A stretch of 43,740 nucleotides of DNA, from assembly GCA_016294105.1 (NCBI GenBank), contig JAEDCN010000019.1:1-43740 (forward strand). Direction: 5' to 3'. A program made the position numbers and the translations under genes. Below the pieces are notes generated by a model that had not been told where the DNA came from, did no database searches, and saw nothing but the letters and a program-made list of their open reading frames with translations. Shown one piece after another: positions 1-7,377 of this stretch. Source of the DNA: Treponema sp. (lineage in GTDB: Bacteria; Spirochaetota; Spirochaetia; Treponematales; Treponemataceae). The number at the start of each line of letters is the position of its first letter. Position 1 is the stretch's first letter.

Positions 1-50
1 TTTAATGGATTACGCCTTTTTTGTAAATTTATTTAAAACTCGAAATTTGA

Positions 51-116
51 GCTATTAAGTCCATCATCGGCTGCCTCTTAATTGGAGCAGGAACCTTAGT
101 AATGGTACTTTAGTCA
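51..116 (+). other. Short hydrophobic reading frame, possible remnant of a signal peptide
   Basis: From a stop at 48-50 to a stop at 114-116 the frame reads AIKSIIGCLLIGAGTLVMVL, a lysine followed by a hydrophobic stretch with a cysteine, which resembles a lipoprotein signal peptide. There is no ATG near its start (ATT at 54 is the nearest start-like codon) and no Shine-Dalgarno. ABC importers of the type encoded just downstream usually have a secreted binding protein gene beside them, so this may be a decayed 5' end of one. It may equally be chance. The rest of 1-214 shows no gene. Confidence 0.15.
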
Positions 117-214
117 GAATCAACCGATGACATTTTCACTAAAATTTGTTAGAATGGGTGTCGATTTCTGCTTTGATTAAGCGGAAAATCCTATAAATCA
201 ACAAGGAATAAAGC

Positions 215-1126
215 ATGGGTATCTTACTTGCCGTGCAGGGTGCCGCCTCCCAGGGTGTCCTGTGGGGAATCATGGCTTTGGGACTGTACATCACCTTCAA
301 GGTGCTGGACTTTGCGGACTTGACTGTTGACGGGAGCTTTGCCTTGGGTGGCGCGGTATCTGCAGTGCTCTTAGTAAATGGATGGAATCCCTTTCTGTCA
401 CTTTTAATTGCCTTTTTGGCAGGTGGTATTTCTGGTGTAGTTACTGGTCTTCTCCACACAAAACTGGAGATTCCTGGTATTTTGGCTGGTATTCTCACCA
501 TGATTGCGTTGTATTCTATCAATATCCGCATTATGGGACAGGCAAACACTCCTTTGCTGGGTGTAGACACCATCATGGTAAAGCTGGAGATTCTTTTAGG
601 TATTGACAGAACCATGAGTTCCTTAATTGTAGGTGTCGTTTTCTCTGTGGTTATCATCATGATTTTGTACTGGTTCTTTGGAACGGAGCTGGGAAGCGTT
701 ATCCGTGCTACTGGAAACAACGAGCGGATGGTACGAGCTCAGGGTGTAAACACCGACAACATGAAGATTATCGGCTTGATGCTTTCCAACGCATTGGTAG
801 CCCTCTCTGGTGCTATGGTAGCCCAGAGTCAAGGTTACGGTGACGTAGGTATGGGAACGGGAACCATTGTTATCGGTCTTGCTTCTATCATCATTGGTGA
901 AGTAATTTTTGGAGCACGATTCTCCTTCTGGTATCGCCTGATGTCTGTTGTATTTGGCTCTATCATTTACCGCATTATTATTGCAGTTGTATTGCAGCTG
1001 GGACTGAAATCCACCGACTTAAAGCTTTTGACTGCAATTATCGTTGCTCTGGCCCTTGCCTTGCCTGTGGTTAAGAGCAAGTTCAAGCAAACAAAGGCTG
1101 TGGCCCAAAAACAGGGAGGAAACTGA
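215..1126 (+). CDS. ABC transporter permease (BPD_transp_2 type)
   Basis: This 303-residue protein is almost entirely hydrophobic, with about eight or nine membrane segments and a short basic tail. It looks like the permease of the ABC importer class that includes branched-chain amino acid and TrpXYZ-type aromatic amino acid importers, which use a single permease gene and a lipoprotein binding protein. Typical glycine-rich loops are visible, for example VLDFADLTVDGSFALGGAV near residues 31-49, a strong family hallmark. The ATG at 215 is preceded by AAGGA at 203-207. The stop overlaps the start of the ATPase gene by one base (TGATG), so the two are translationally coupled. The substrate cannot be read from the permease, and the partner binding protein is not seen upstream in the window. 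Confident on class, unsure on substrate. Confidence 0.85.
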   Translation: MGILLAVQGAASQGVLWGIMALGLYITFKVLDFADLTVDGSFALGGAVSAVLLVNGWNPFLSLLIAFLAGGISGVVTGLLHTKLEIPGILAGILTMIALYSINIRIMGQANTPLLGVDTIMVKLEILLGIDRTMSSLIVGVVFSVVIIMILYWFFGTELGSVIRATGNNERMVRAQGVNTDNMKIIGLMLSNALVALSGAMVAQSQGYGDVGMGTGTIVIGLASIIIGEVIFGARFSFWYRLMSVVFGSIIYRIIIAVVLQLGLKSTDLKLLTAIIVALALALPVVKSKFKQTKAVAQKQGGN

Positions 1127-1920
1127 TGCTGACCCTTACACATGTTGCAAAAACATTTAATCCAGGAACCATCACCGAAAAGAAAGCCTTGAAGGATATT
1201 AGCCTTGAGCTGAAGGAAGGAGACTTCGTTTCTGTAATCGGTGGAAACGGTGCGGGAAAATCCACCTTGTTGAACCTGATTGCTGGTGTTCATCAGGCTG
1301 ACAGTGGCTCCATTTTGCTGGACAATATTGATATTACCACTTGGAAGGAATACAATCGAGCAAAATTCCTTGGTCGAGTGTTCCAGGACCCCATGATGGG
1401 AACCGCCGCCAACATGAGCATTGCGGAGAACCTGGCCCTGGCCTACCGCCGTGGCAAGAAGCGTGGTTTGAAGTGGGGCGTAACCCACGGTGAAACAAAG
1501 ATTTACAAGGAGCTGCTGGCCCACCTCGACCTGGGCTTGGAAAACCGTATGGACTCCAAGGTAGGACTCCTTTCCGGCGGACAGCGGCAGGCCCTGACGC
1601 TGCTGATGGCCACCCTCCAGAAGCCCCGCCTGTTGCTGCTGGACGAGCATACCGCCGCATTGGATCCCAAGACTGCCGCCAAGGTGCTGGAGCTGACAGA
1701 CGAAATCATCGGCAGGGACAAGCTCACCGCCTTCATGGTGACCCACAACATGCGGAACGCCATCCACTACGGTAACCGCTTGATTATGATGCTGGAAGGA
1801 CAGATTGTGTACGATGTGTCTGGGGAAGAGAAGAAGAACCTAAAGGTTTCTGACTTGCTGGAAAAATTCCATAATGTTAGTGGTAACGATTTAGCCAACG
1901 ACAGAATGTTGTTAAGCTAG
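1126..1920 (+). CDS. ABC transporter ATP-binding protein
   Basis: This 264-residue ATPase powers the permease encoded immediately upstream. Walker A is GGNGAGKST at about residues 38-46, the signature is LLSGGQRQ near residues 148-155, Walker B is LLLLDEHTAALD near residues 168-179, and the H-loop histidine lies in MVTHNM about 30 residues later. The aspartate-glutamate pair of Walker B is intact, so it should hydrolyse ATP. The length is normal for an importer ATPase. It overlaps the permease stop by one base, and a hairpin follows its stop codon, so the pair probably ends the operon. Sequences of this type are often annotated as a putative tryptophan/tyrosine or branched-chain amino acid transporter; the substrate is inference only. 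Confidence 0.88.
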   Translation: MLTLTHVAKTFNPGTITEKKALKDISLELKEGDFVSVIGGNGAGKSTLLNLIAGVHQADSGSILLDNIDITTWKEYNRAKFLGRVFQDPMMGTAANMSIAENLALAYRRGKKRGLKWGVTHGETKIYKELLAHLDLGLENRMDSKVGLLSGGQRQALTLLMATLQKPRLLLLDEHTAALDPKTAAKVLELTDEIIGRDKLTAFMVTHNMRNAIHYGNRLIMMLEGQIVYDVSGEEKKNLKVSDLLEKFHNVSGNDLANDRMLLS

Positions 1921-1923
1921 TGG

Positions 1924-1954
1924 TTAGGAGTGAGGCCTTAGCACTCACTCCTAA
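1924..1954 (+). terminator. Hairpin after the ABC ATPase gene
   Basis: TTAGGAGTGAG at 1924-1934 pairs perfectly with CTCACTCCTAA at 1944-1954 across a 9-base loop. There is no good T-run after it, so it may be a weak terminator or an mRNA-stabilising 3' hairpin. Confidence 0.45.
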
Positions 1955-2032
1955 ATCCCGCTTCTCACGCCTCCTCCCACGCACTTGACGGTCACCCGCA
2001 TCCCAGGGAGAATCCGCTGGTCTCCTTCCCCC

Positions 2033-2060
2033 TTGCATTTTCCTTTATGTATTGTAGAAT
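2033..2060 (+). promoter_or_regulatory. Sigma70-like promoter, probably giving a leaderless mRNA
   Basis: TTGCAT at 2033-2038 and TAGAAT at 2055-2060 are separated by 16 bases. The start codon of the DUF4160 gene lies at 2067, only six bases after the -10 box, and no Shine-Dalgarno can fit, so transcription would begin at or next to the ATG. Confidence 0.5.
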
Positions 2061-2066
2061 AATGGT

Positions 2067-2327
2067 ATGCCTTTGTTAAGTGAATTTTTTGGAATTAAGA
2101 TTTATATTTATTGGGATGACCACGTTCCTCCTCATTTTCATGCTGAATATAACGGTCATCAAGTTTTAGTAGATATTGAGGAGAATGTTGTTATTAAAGG
2201 TGTATTACCAGCTAATAAGTTAAAACTGGTTCTTGGTTGGGCGGAACTCCATCACAATGAGTTGGTGGATTGTTGGAACAAAGCAAAACTTAATCAAATG
2301 CCCACCAGAATTGAGCCACTTCACTAA
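2067..2327 (+). CDS. DUF4160 family protein
   Basis: This 86-residue protein matches the DUF4160 family: a start such as LLSEFFGIKIYIYWDDHVPPHFHAEY, here with the histidine-rich PPHFHAEYNG near residues 21-30, then VDIEENVVIKGVLP and a C-terminal helix. The family's biochemical role is not established; it is commonly found directly upstream of a DUF2442 gene, as here, and such pairs have been suggested to behave like toxin-antitoxin modules. The stop codon overlaps the ATG at 2327, and the next gene's Shine-Dalgarno lies just after the stop. The gene is AT-rich (about 30% GC in 2161-2220) compared with the ABC genes upstream, which hints at acquisition. No Shine-Dalgarno precedes its ATG. Confidence 0.85.
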   Translation: MPLLSEFFGIKIYIYWDDHVPPHFHAEYNGHQVLVDIEENVVIKGVLPANKLKLVLGWAELHHNELVDCWNKAKLNQMPTRIEPLH

Positions 2328-2338
2328 TGGAGGATGAG

Positions 2339-2620
2339 ATGCAAGTCGTACAAGTTTATCCCATGGAAAATTATGATGTAGCCGTTTACTTTGCTGATGG
2401 AAATATTAAAAAGTACAATGTATCACATCTGGTTGGAAAAGGTGTATTCTCGGTGTTGGAAGACGTGAATTTTTATAAAGAGAATTGCACTGTTTTGAAT
2501 GGAACCTTAGCATGGACATTGGATGGCACCTACGACCCATATAATTGCTTGGATATAGATCCCGTGATGATTTATCAAAATGGCCTTGCTATTCCTGATC
2601 CATTGAAGGAGCTTGCGTAG
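2339..2620 (+). CDS. DUF2442 family protein
   Basis: This small acidic protein (93 residues from this start) resembles DUF2442: it opens with VVQVYPMENYDVAVYFADG, followed by KKYNVSHLVGKGVFSVLED and the typical WTLDGTYDPYNCLDIDP segment near residues 61-77. DUF2442 proteins are short, and some are helix-turn-helix-like partners of DUF4160; no function is proven. An earlier in-frame ATG at 2327 overlaps the DUF4160 stop, but GGAGG at 2329-2333 sits five bases before the ATG at 2339, so I chose the latter. The two genes are almost certainly cotranscribed. Confidence 0.82.
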   Translation: MQVVQVYPMENYDVAVYFADGNIKKYNVSHLVGKGVFSVLEDVNFYKENCTVLNGTLAWTLDGTYDPYNCLDIDPVMIYQNGLAIPDPLKELA

Positions 2621-2684
2621 GTGGCTATCTCCTGTAGTGTTTGGGAACTCGAAGTTGGAACTGCGAACTGAATCTTCCACCACT

Positions 2685-2713
2685 TTTACATTCAGTTACA
2701 CCCATGTTATACT
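2685..2713 (+). promoter_or_regulatory. Strong sigma70-like promoter of the methyltransferase gene
   Basis: TTTACA at 2685-2690 and TATACT at 2708-2713 are each five of six to consensus, with an ideal 17-base spacer. The ATG is at 2720, six bases after the -10 box, and the bases between are cytosine-rich with no Shine-Dalgarno. The transcript should be leaderless. Confidence 0.6.
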
Positions 2714-2719
2714 GCCCCC

Positions 2720-5257
2720 ATGACACAGACAGAGCAACAGCAGGCAAAGCGATATGCTGACGAGTTGCCCTATGACTTGCGTCCCCGTTGGATTGTGGTT
2801 TCAAACTTTACCGAAATCCACGTGCACGACATGAACCAGCCTCACTCAGAGCCAGAAATTATTCTGCTGGAAAATCTTGAAAAGGAGTTTTATCGGCTGC
2901 AATTTTTTGTGGACGAGAGAAACGAAAAAATCCGCCGAGAAGAAGAAGTTTCCTTGCAAGCAGGAATTTTGGTAGGCAAGCTGTATGATGCCCTCATCAA
3001 GGAATACCTTGAACCAGATGAACATAGTTTTCGGAGCTTGAACATTCTCTGCGTTCGTCTCGTTTTTTGTCTCTATGCCGAAGATGCAGGATTTTTTGAA
3101 ACTCGTACCAGCTTTGAGGACTACATCAAGTCCTTCAACGTGCCGAATCTGCGAAAAGCTATCATAGACTTGTTCAAAGGCTTGGACACCAAGCTGGAAA
3201 ATCGAGACAAATACGACACGAGCCTTAAACCTTTTCCCTACGTAAACGGCGGACTTTTTGCGGCGGAGGACATTGAGATTCCCAACTTTACCCAAGAAAT
3301 CGTTGATGTTTTGATAAATGATTGTGCACCCTTCGACTGGCACGAAATTAGCCCCATCATTTTTGGCACTGTATTCGAGTCCACCTTGAATCCAGACACT
3401 CGCCGTACAGGTGGAATGCATTACACTTCCATAGAAAATATCCACAAAGTAATCGACCCACTTTTTATGGACGAATTGACGGCGGAGTTTGAAAAAATTT
3501 GTGCTACAACCAACGCAAAGTCAAAGACAGATAAACTCCAGGCTTTCCAAGAAAAACTTGGCAGCCTCAAGTTCTTAGATCCAGCTTGCGGAAGTGGCAA
3601 CTTTTTGACAGAAACTTATCTTTCTCTGCGTCGCTTGGAAAACAAGGTCATGAGCATTTTGAACAAAGGTGAGCGAGTTCTGGGCTTTGACGAGTTTATC
3701 AAAGTGAAAATCAATCAGTTTTATGGTATCGAAATAAACGACTTTGCTGTTACCGTAGCCAAAACTGCCCTGTGGATTGCCGAAAGTCAAATGATTCAAG
3801 AAACTGAAAAAATTCTGAGCCAGTCAATCGACTTTTTCCCCCTGACTACCAACGCTTTCATTGTGGAAGGCAATGCCCTACGGATGGATTGGGAAACTTT
3901 AAAACCAATTGACGAAGATATGCATTTAAACGACGAACTTTTTGCAGGCTTTGCCACAGAGCTTGATGGCAGCAAGATTGACTATGATTATATCATGGGA
4001 AATCCGCCCTTTGTGGGACGACGATATAGAAGTGTTGAACAACAAAGGGAAATTGCACAATTTTTTAAGTATAAAGATATCGATTATGTTGCTTGTTGGT
4101 ACAAAAAAGCTGCACAGTTGATAAAAGAATCTGGTGTAAGATGTGCATTTGTTTCAACAAATTCTATCACACAAGGGGAGCAAGTTGCAGCTCTTTGGCA
4201 GGAGCTATTTACTCAATATAAAATTCAAATTGATTTTGCCTATCAAACTTTTGTTTGGGATAGTGAATCTACGCAAAAGGCACATGTCTATTGTGTGATT
4301 ATTGGTTTTAGTTGCTACAGGTCTTCAGAATTGCTAAGCAATTCTGAAATGAAGAGAATTTTTAATTCTGATGGAACAATTGTAGATGTAAAAAATATAA
4401 ATGGCTATTTATTGGATGCGCCAGATATTTTTATTAACATTCGTTCCAAACCTCTTTGTGATGTTCCTGTTATGAAAAATGGAAATGTTCCGCTTGATGG
4501 GGATGCATTGAAAGTTGAAAAAGAAGATTTAGCCACATTCAAAAATTGTCCTTGGATAAAGCAACTTATGGGAGGTAGAGAACTTTTACACAATGAATTG
4601 CGATATGTTCTTTGGCTTGTTGGAGTAAATCCTACTGAAATTATAAAGAATCCTGAGGTTCTTAAACGTGTTGAACAATGCCGACAAAACAGATTAGCGA
4701 TGAAAGACAAAGGAACTCAAAAACTTGCAGAAACACCTACAACTTTTAGAGATACGAACAATCCTAAAAACTACATTGCTTTGCCAATGGTTTCTTCCGA
4801 ACGCAGAACATATATTCCTATGGCATATTTGCATGATGATGTGATTCCAACAAATCAAATTCAAACAATCCCAGAGGCAAGCCTTTACCATTTTGGTGTA
4901 CTGAACTCGTTAATGCATATGGCATGGATGCGTGCAGTTTGTGGTAGATTAAAAGGTGATTACAGATATAGTAAAGATATTGTCTACAATAATTTCCCTT
5001 GGTGTAATCCGACAGAAGCACAGAAAGCTGAAATAGAGAGAACGGCACAAGCGATTCTTGATGCACGAGAGTTATATAAAGATGCTTGCCTTGCAGACTT
5101 GTATGGAGAGAATATGTATCTATTTGCTGAGCTTAAAAAAGCTCACGAAGCAAACGATAAAGCCGTAGAAAAAGCTTATGGTAAATCATTCAAAACTGAT
5201 GACGAACGAGTTGCATTCTTGTTTGAAAAATATGTTGAGATGACAGAGGGGAAGTAG
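2720..5257 (+). CDS. MmeI-type class I DNA methyltransferase, N-terminal nuclease missing
   Basis: This 845-residue protein has the layout of MmeI-like type IIL/IIG enzymes: a helical domain (about residues 60-240), an amino-methyltransferase domain with motif I LDPACGSGNF (286-295) and motif IV NPPF (428-431), then a target recognition domain and C-terminal helices. It should methylate adenine in a specific site. Family members are usually about 900 or more residues and begin with a D-x(n)-ExK nuclease. Here the protein opens at EQQQAKRYADELPYDLRPRW, which corresponds to the segment just after the nuclease motif, and the frame upstream is closed by a stop at 2669-2671, so cutting activity is probably lost. 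GC drops sharply in the second half (29 of 60 bases in 3541-3600, 15 of 60 in 4381-4440), suggesting a swapped recognition domain. No restriction partner is adjacent. Confidence 0.85.
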   Translation: MTQTEQQQAKRYADELPYDLRPRWIVVSNFTEIHVHDMNQPHSEPEIILLENLEKEFYRLQFFVDERNEKIRREEEVSLQAGILVGKLYDALIKEYLEPDEHSFRSLNILCVRLVFCLYAEDAGFFETRTSFEDYIKSFNVPNLRKAIIDLFKGLDTKLENRDKYDTSLKPFPYVNGGLFAAEDIEIPNFTQEIVDVLINDCAPFDWHEISPIIFGTVFESTLNPDTRRTGGMHYTSIENIHKVIDPLFMDELTAEFEKICATTNAKSKTDKLQAFQEKLGSLKFLDPACGSGNFLTETYLSLRRLENKVMSILNKGERVLGFDEFIKVKINQFYGIEINDFAVTVAKTALWIAESQMIQETEKILSQSIDFFPLTTNAFIVEGNALRMDWETLKPIDEDMHLNDELFAGFATELDGSKIDYDYIMGNPPFVGRRYRSVEQQREIAQFFKYKDIDYVACWYKKAAQLIKESGVRCAFVSTNSITQGEQVAALWQELFTQYKIQIDFAYQTFVWDSESTQKAHVYCVIIGFSCYRSSELLSNSEMKRIFNSDGTIVDVKNINGYLLDAPDIFINIRSKPLCDVPVMKNGNVPLDGDALKVEKEDLATFKNCPWIKQLMGGRELLHNELRYVLWLVGVNPTEIIKNPEVLKRVEQCRQNRLAMKDKGTQKLAETPTTFRDTNNPKNYIALPMVSSERRTYIPMAYLHDDVIPTNQIQTIPEASLYHFGVLNSLMHMAWMRAVCGRLKGDYRYSKDIVYNNFPWCNPTEAQKAEIERTAQAILDARELYKDACLADLYGENMYLFAELKKAHEANDKAVEKAYGKSFKTDDERVAFLFEKYVEMTEGK

Positions 5258-5300
5258 CGAAAACCGTTAGACTTGAGCAAAGCCGCGTGTTCCCAAATCA

Positions 5301-5340
5301 GATTTTGCGTATTCGCAGCGTAGCTTCTAGCGGCAAAATC
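5301..5340. repeat. Inverted repeat after the methyltransferase gene
   Basis: GATTTTGC at 5301-5308 is the perfect inverse of GCAAAATC at 5333-5340, with about 24 bases between. It lies in the gene-free stretch after the methyltransferase. Its role is unknown. Confidence 0.35.
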
Positions 5341-5372
5341 CAAGCACATTTGGTCGTCTCCACTTTGACTTA

Positions 5373-5414
5373 AAAGTCGCCTAGTGGTCGAAAACTCTGG
5401 CGGCTTTATTTTTT
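5373..5414 (+). terminator. Probable intrinsic terminator of the methyltransferase gene
   Basis: AAAGTCGCC at 5373-5381 pairs with GGCGGCTTT at 5399-5407 (one G-T wobble) across a 17-base loop and is followed by a T-rich run at 5409-5414. The large loop makes it less than ideal. Confidence 0.5.
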
Positions 5415-5544
5415 ACTCTTTATCTTTACCCTTAAGGTAGGAAAGAGCTACGAAAACAGTGTTAATCACGGTGGTGATACAAGTCACCAGTCCAATGACA
5501 AAACCGATTGTATGAATACCGAGCAACTTTTCCGCCTTATTCAA
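5413..5544 (-). CDS. Possible small membrane protein (43 residues), perhaps a gene remnant
   Basis: On the minus strand a TTG codon at 5542-5544 opens a 43-codon frame reading NKAEKLLGIHTIGFVIGLV..., one hydrophobic helix of about 25 residues and a charged tail GKDKE. AAGGA lies a few bases before the TTG. The adjoining upstream sequence (5545-5660) also shows membrane-like pieces in different frames, for example SILVFWAIVVP and IYSILYVLLEKELIE, as if one slightly longer gene had suffered single-base changes. I do not recognise the family. It could be a real small protein, a decayed gene or chance. The stretch 5258-5693 otherwise holds the two inverted repeats listed and the promoter of the lysyl-tRNA synthetase gene. 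Confidence 0.3.
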   Translation of the reverse strand: MNKAEKLLGIHTIGFVIGLVTCITTVINTVFVALSYLKGKDKE

Positions 5545-5656
5545 TCAATTCCTTCTCCAAAAGCACATACAAAATGCTGTAGATGGGACAACAATCGCCC
5601 AAAAAACAAGAATTGAACCTGAACAATTTTGATAATCACCTCATCCCTTCCACCTA

Positions 5657-5685
5657 TTTCCAAAAGCAGTTCTTTCCTATATAAT
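5657..5685 (+). promoter_or_regulatory. Promoter of the lysyl-tRNA synthetase gene
   Basis: TTTCCA at 5657-5662 and a consensus TATAAT at 5680-5685 are 17 bases apart. The ATG at 5694 follows eight bases later with no Shine-Dalgarno, again pointing to a leaderless transcript. Confidence 0.6.
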
Positions 5686-5693
5686 ACCACATT

Positions 5694-7310
5694 ATGAGCA
5701 ATTCCAACCAAAACAATTTCAGTCAACAGCCAAAATCAAGCCACTGGGCTGACCAAACTGCAGAAAAAATCATCCGGGAACGTGGAGACTTGGATGTATA
5801 TACTTGTGCTTCTGGCATTACACCATCAGGTACTGTTCACATTGGTAACTTCCGTGAAATTATTTCCGTGGATCTGGTGGTGCGGGCCCTCCGTGACCGA
5901 GGCAAGAATGTTCGCTTTATCTATTCTTGGGACGACTACGATGTATTCCGCAAGGTTCCCTTGAACATGCCTAAATCCGAAGAGTTGGCAAAATGCCTGA
6001 GATTCCCCATTACCATGGTGCCAGATCCCTTTGACCGAGATTCTTCCTATGCCCGCCACCACGAGGTTGATGTGGAGTCTACCCTTCCCGTTGTTGGTAT
6101 CAATCCCGAATTCCTGTATCAGGCAGAACGCTATCGTTCCCACATGTACGACGAGGGAATGAAGATTGCCCTGCAGAATCGCAATAAAATCAAGGACTGC
6201 TTGAACCGCTACCGTGATGATGCCCATAAAATTCCTGCTGAGGAAGAATATTGGCCTGCCGCCATCTTCTGCGAAAAGTGTAACCGTGACACCACCGTTA
6301 TCGACGGATACGATGGAGAATACGGCCTTACCTATCACTGCACCGAATGTGGTCACTCAGAAACAGCTGATATCCGTACTGCTTCTGGCGTAAAGCTAGG
6401 CTGGAGAGTTGACTGGCCCATGCGCTGGCAGTTTGAAAAAACCGTATTTGAGCCAGCTGGAAAAGACCACCACAGTCAGGGTGGCTCCTTTGACACCGCC
6501 CGCTTAGTGGCAGAAGAAATCTATAACTGGCCTGCTCCCGTTACCTTCCGCTATGATTTTATCGGAATCAAGGGAACCCCTGGAAAGATGTCATCCTCCA
6601 AGGGACAGGTTATTGCCCTGCCAGACGTTCTGCGGGTATATCCACCAGAAATTGTTCGCTACATGTTTGCAGGAACCCGCCCCAACACCGAGTTCTCCAT
6701 CAGCTTTGACTTGGACGTACTGAAAACCTACGAGGACTACGACAAAACAGAGCGAATCGCTTGGGGTGTGGAAAAGGCTAAGAATGATGATGTGTATGCC
6801 AAGGAGCGCCGCATTTACGAGCTGTCTCAGGTAAACGGCATGCCCGAGGTAATGCCCTACCAGATGCCCTTGCGCCACCTGTGTAACCTGCTCCAGACCA
6901 ATTCTGGCAACATCGATGCCGTTATTGCCAGCCTGCCAGATGTAAAGCCTGAACAGCTGGAGGGATTGAAAACACGTTGCCGCTGTGCTTGGTACTGGAT
7001 TACTGAATGTGCTCCAGAAGACTTCCGTTTTGCATTGCAAACAGTGGGAACTAAGGTGGAACTCAATGACACCGAATTAGCTGCCATCCGAAAGATTCAT
7101 CAAGAAGTGTTGCCTGTAATGGATACCTTGGAAGAAAAGCCTTTATCCGAGGCAATTTATGCAGTAGCTCACCAGTGTGGATTGGAGCCCAAGGCCCTCT
7201 TTACCGCTGTGTACCAGGTGCTTATCGGAAAGAATGCAGGTCCCCGTCTTGCTAGCTTTATGAAGATTATTGGCCGAAGCCGCCTTGAAGAGCTGCTTAG
7301 TCAGTACTAA
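5694..7310 (+). CDS. lysS: Lysine--tRNA ligase, class I
   Basis: This 538-residue enzyme charges tRNA-Lys with lysine in the cytoplasm. It is the class I (LysK, archaeal-type) form and not the class II form of most bacteria: the Rossmann signature HIGN is at residues 49-52 and KMSSSK at 298-303. A zinc-finger-like pair (CEKC, then CTEC about 25 residues later) lies near residues 193-221. Length fits the family. Class I LysRS is characteristic of spirochetes, alphaproteobacteria and archaea, so it is one of the best lineage markers here. The gene has its own promoter with TATAAT eight bases before the ATG and a strong hairpin after the stop, so it looks monocistronic. Confidence 0.96.
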   Translation: MSNSNQNNFSQQPKSSHWADQTAEKIIRERGDLDVYTCASGITPSGTVHIGNFREIISVDLVVRALRDRGKNVRFIYSWDDYDVFRKVPLNMPKSEELAKCLRFPITMVPDPFDRDSSYARHHEVDVESTLPVVGINPEFLYQAERYRSHMYDEGMKIALQNRNKIKDCLNRYRDDAHKIPAEEEYWPAAIFCEKCNRDTTVIDGYDGEYGLTYHCTECGHSETADIRTASGVKLGWRVDWPMRWQFEKTVFEPAGKDHHSQGGSFDTARLVAEEIYNWPAPVTFRYDFIGIKGTPGKMSSSKGQVIALPDVLRVYPPEIVRYMFAGTRPNTEFSISFDLDVLKTYEDYDKTERIAWGVEKAKNDDVYAKERRIYELSQVNGMPEVMPYQMPLRHLCNLLQTNSGNIDAVIASLPDVKPEQLEGLKTRCRCAWYWITECAPEDFRFALQTVGTKVELNDTELAAIRKIHQEVLPVMDTLEEKPLSEAIYAVAHQCGLEPKALFTAVYQVLIGKNAGPRLASFMKIIGRSRLEELLSQY

Positions 7311-7326
7311 ACTTACTTCGTAAGTG

Positions 7327-7356
7327 GTCCCAGGAAAGGTTTTCCCTTCCTGGGAC
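7327..7356 (+). terminator. Hairpin terminator after the lysyl-tRNA synthetase gene
   Basis: GTCCCAGGAA at 7327-7336 pairs perfectly with TTCCTGGGAC at 7347-7356; two further G-C pairs close a TTTT loop. The following bases are only moderately T-rich. Confidence 0.65.
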
Positions 7357-7365
7357 TTATTGATT

Positions 7366-7371
7366 TATACT
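7366..7371 (+). promoter_or_regulatory. -10 box close to the membrane protein start
   Basis: TATACT at 7366-7371 precedes the ATG at 7378 by six bases and there is no Shine-Dalgarno. No convincing -35 box is seen at 17 bases because the lysS terminator stem occupies that position. Confidence 0.35.
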
Positions 7372-7377
7372 TGAATT

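Noticed and set aside
967..1767. 266-codon minus-strand frame opposite the ABC ATPase
   Set aside because: Low-complexity Gln/Gly-rich translation antisense to clear Walker motifs; a shadow.
2640..5297. TTTGGGAAC and its inverse GTTCCCAAA flanking the methyltransferase gene, as mobile-element ends
   Set aside because: Only nine bases match, the flanks diverge, no target duplication is seen and the two sites are not at clear gene-free boundaries.
5266..5340. GTTAGAC and nearby inverted repeat as an integron attC site (treponemes can carry integrons)
   Set aside because: GTTAGAC fits one core site, but no matching RYYYAAC core is found at the right distance and side, so it does not form an attC.
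5541..5726. 61-codon minus-strand frame overlapping the lysS start
   Set aside because: It crosses the lysS promoter and start, lacks a Shine-Dalgarno, and only its last part overlaps the membrane-like fragments reported separately.
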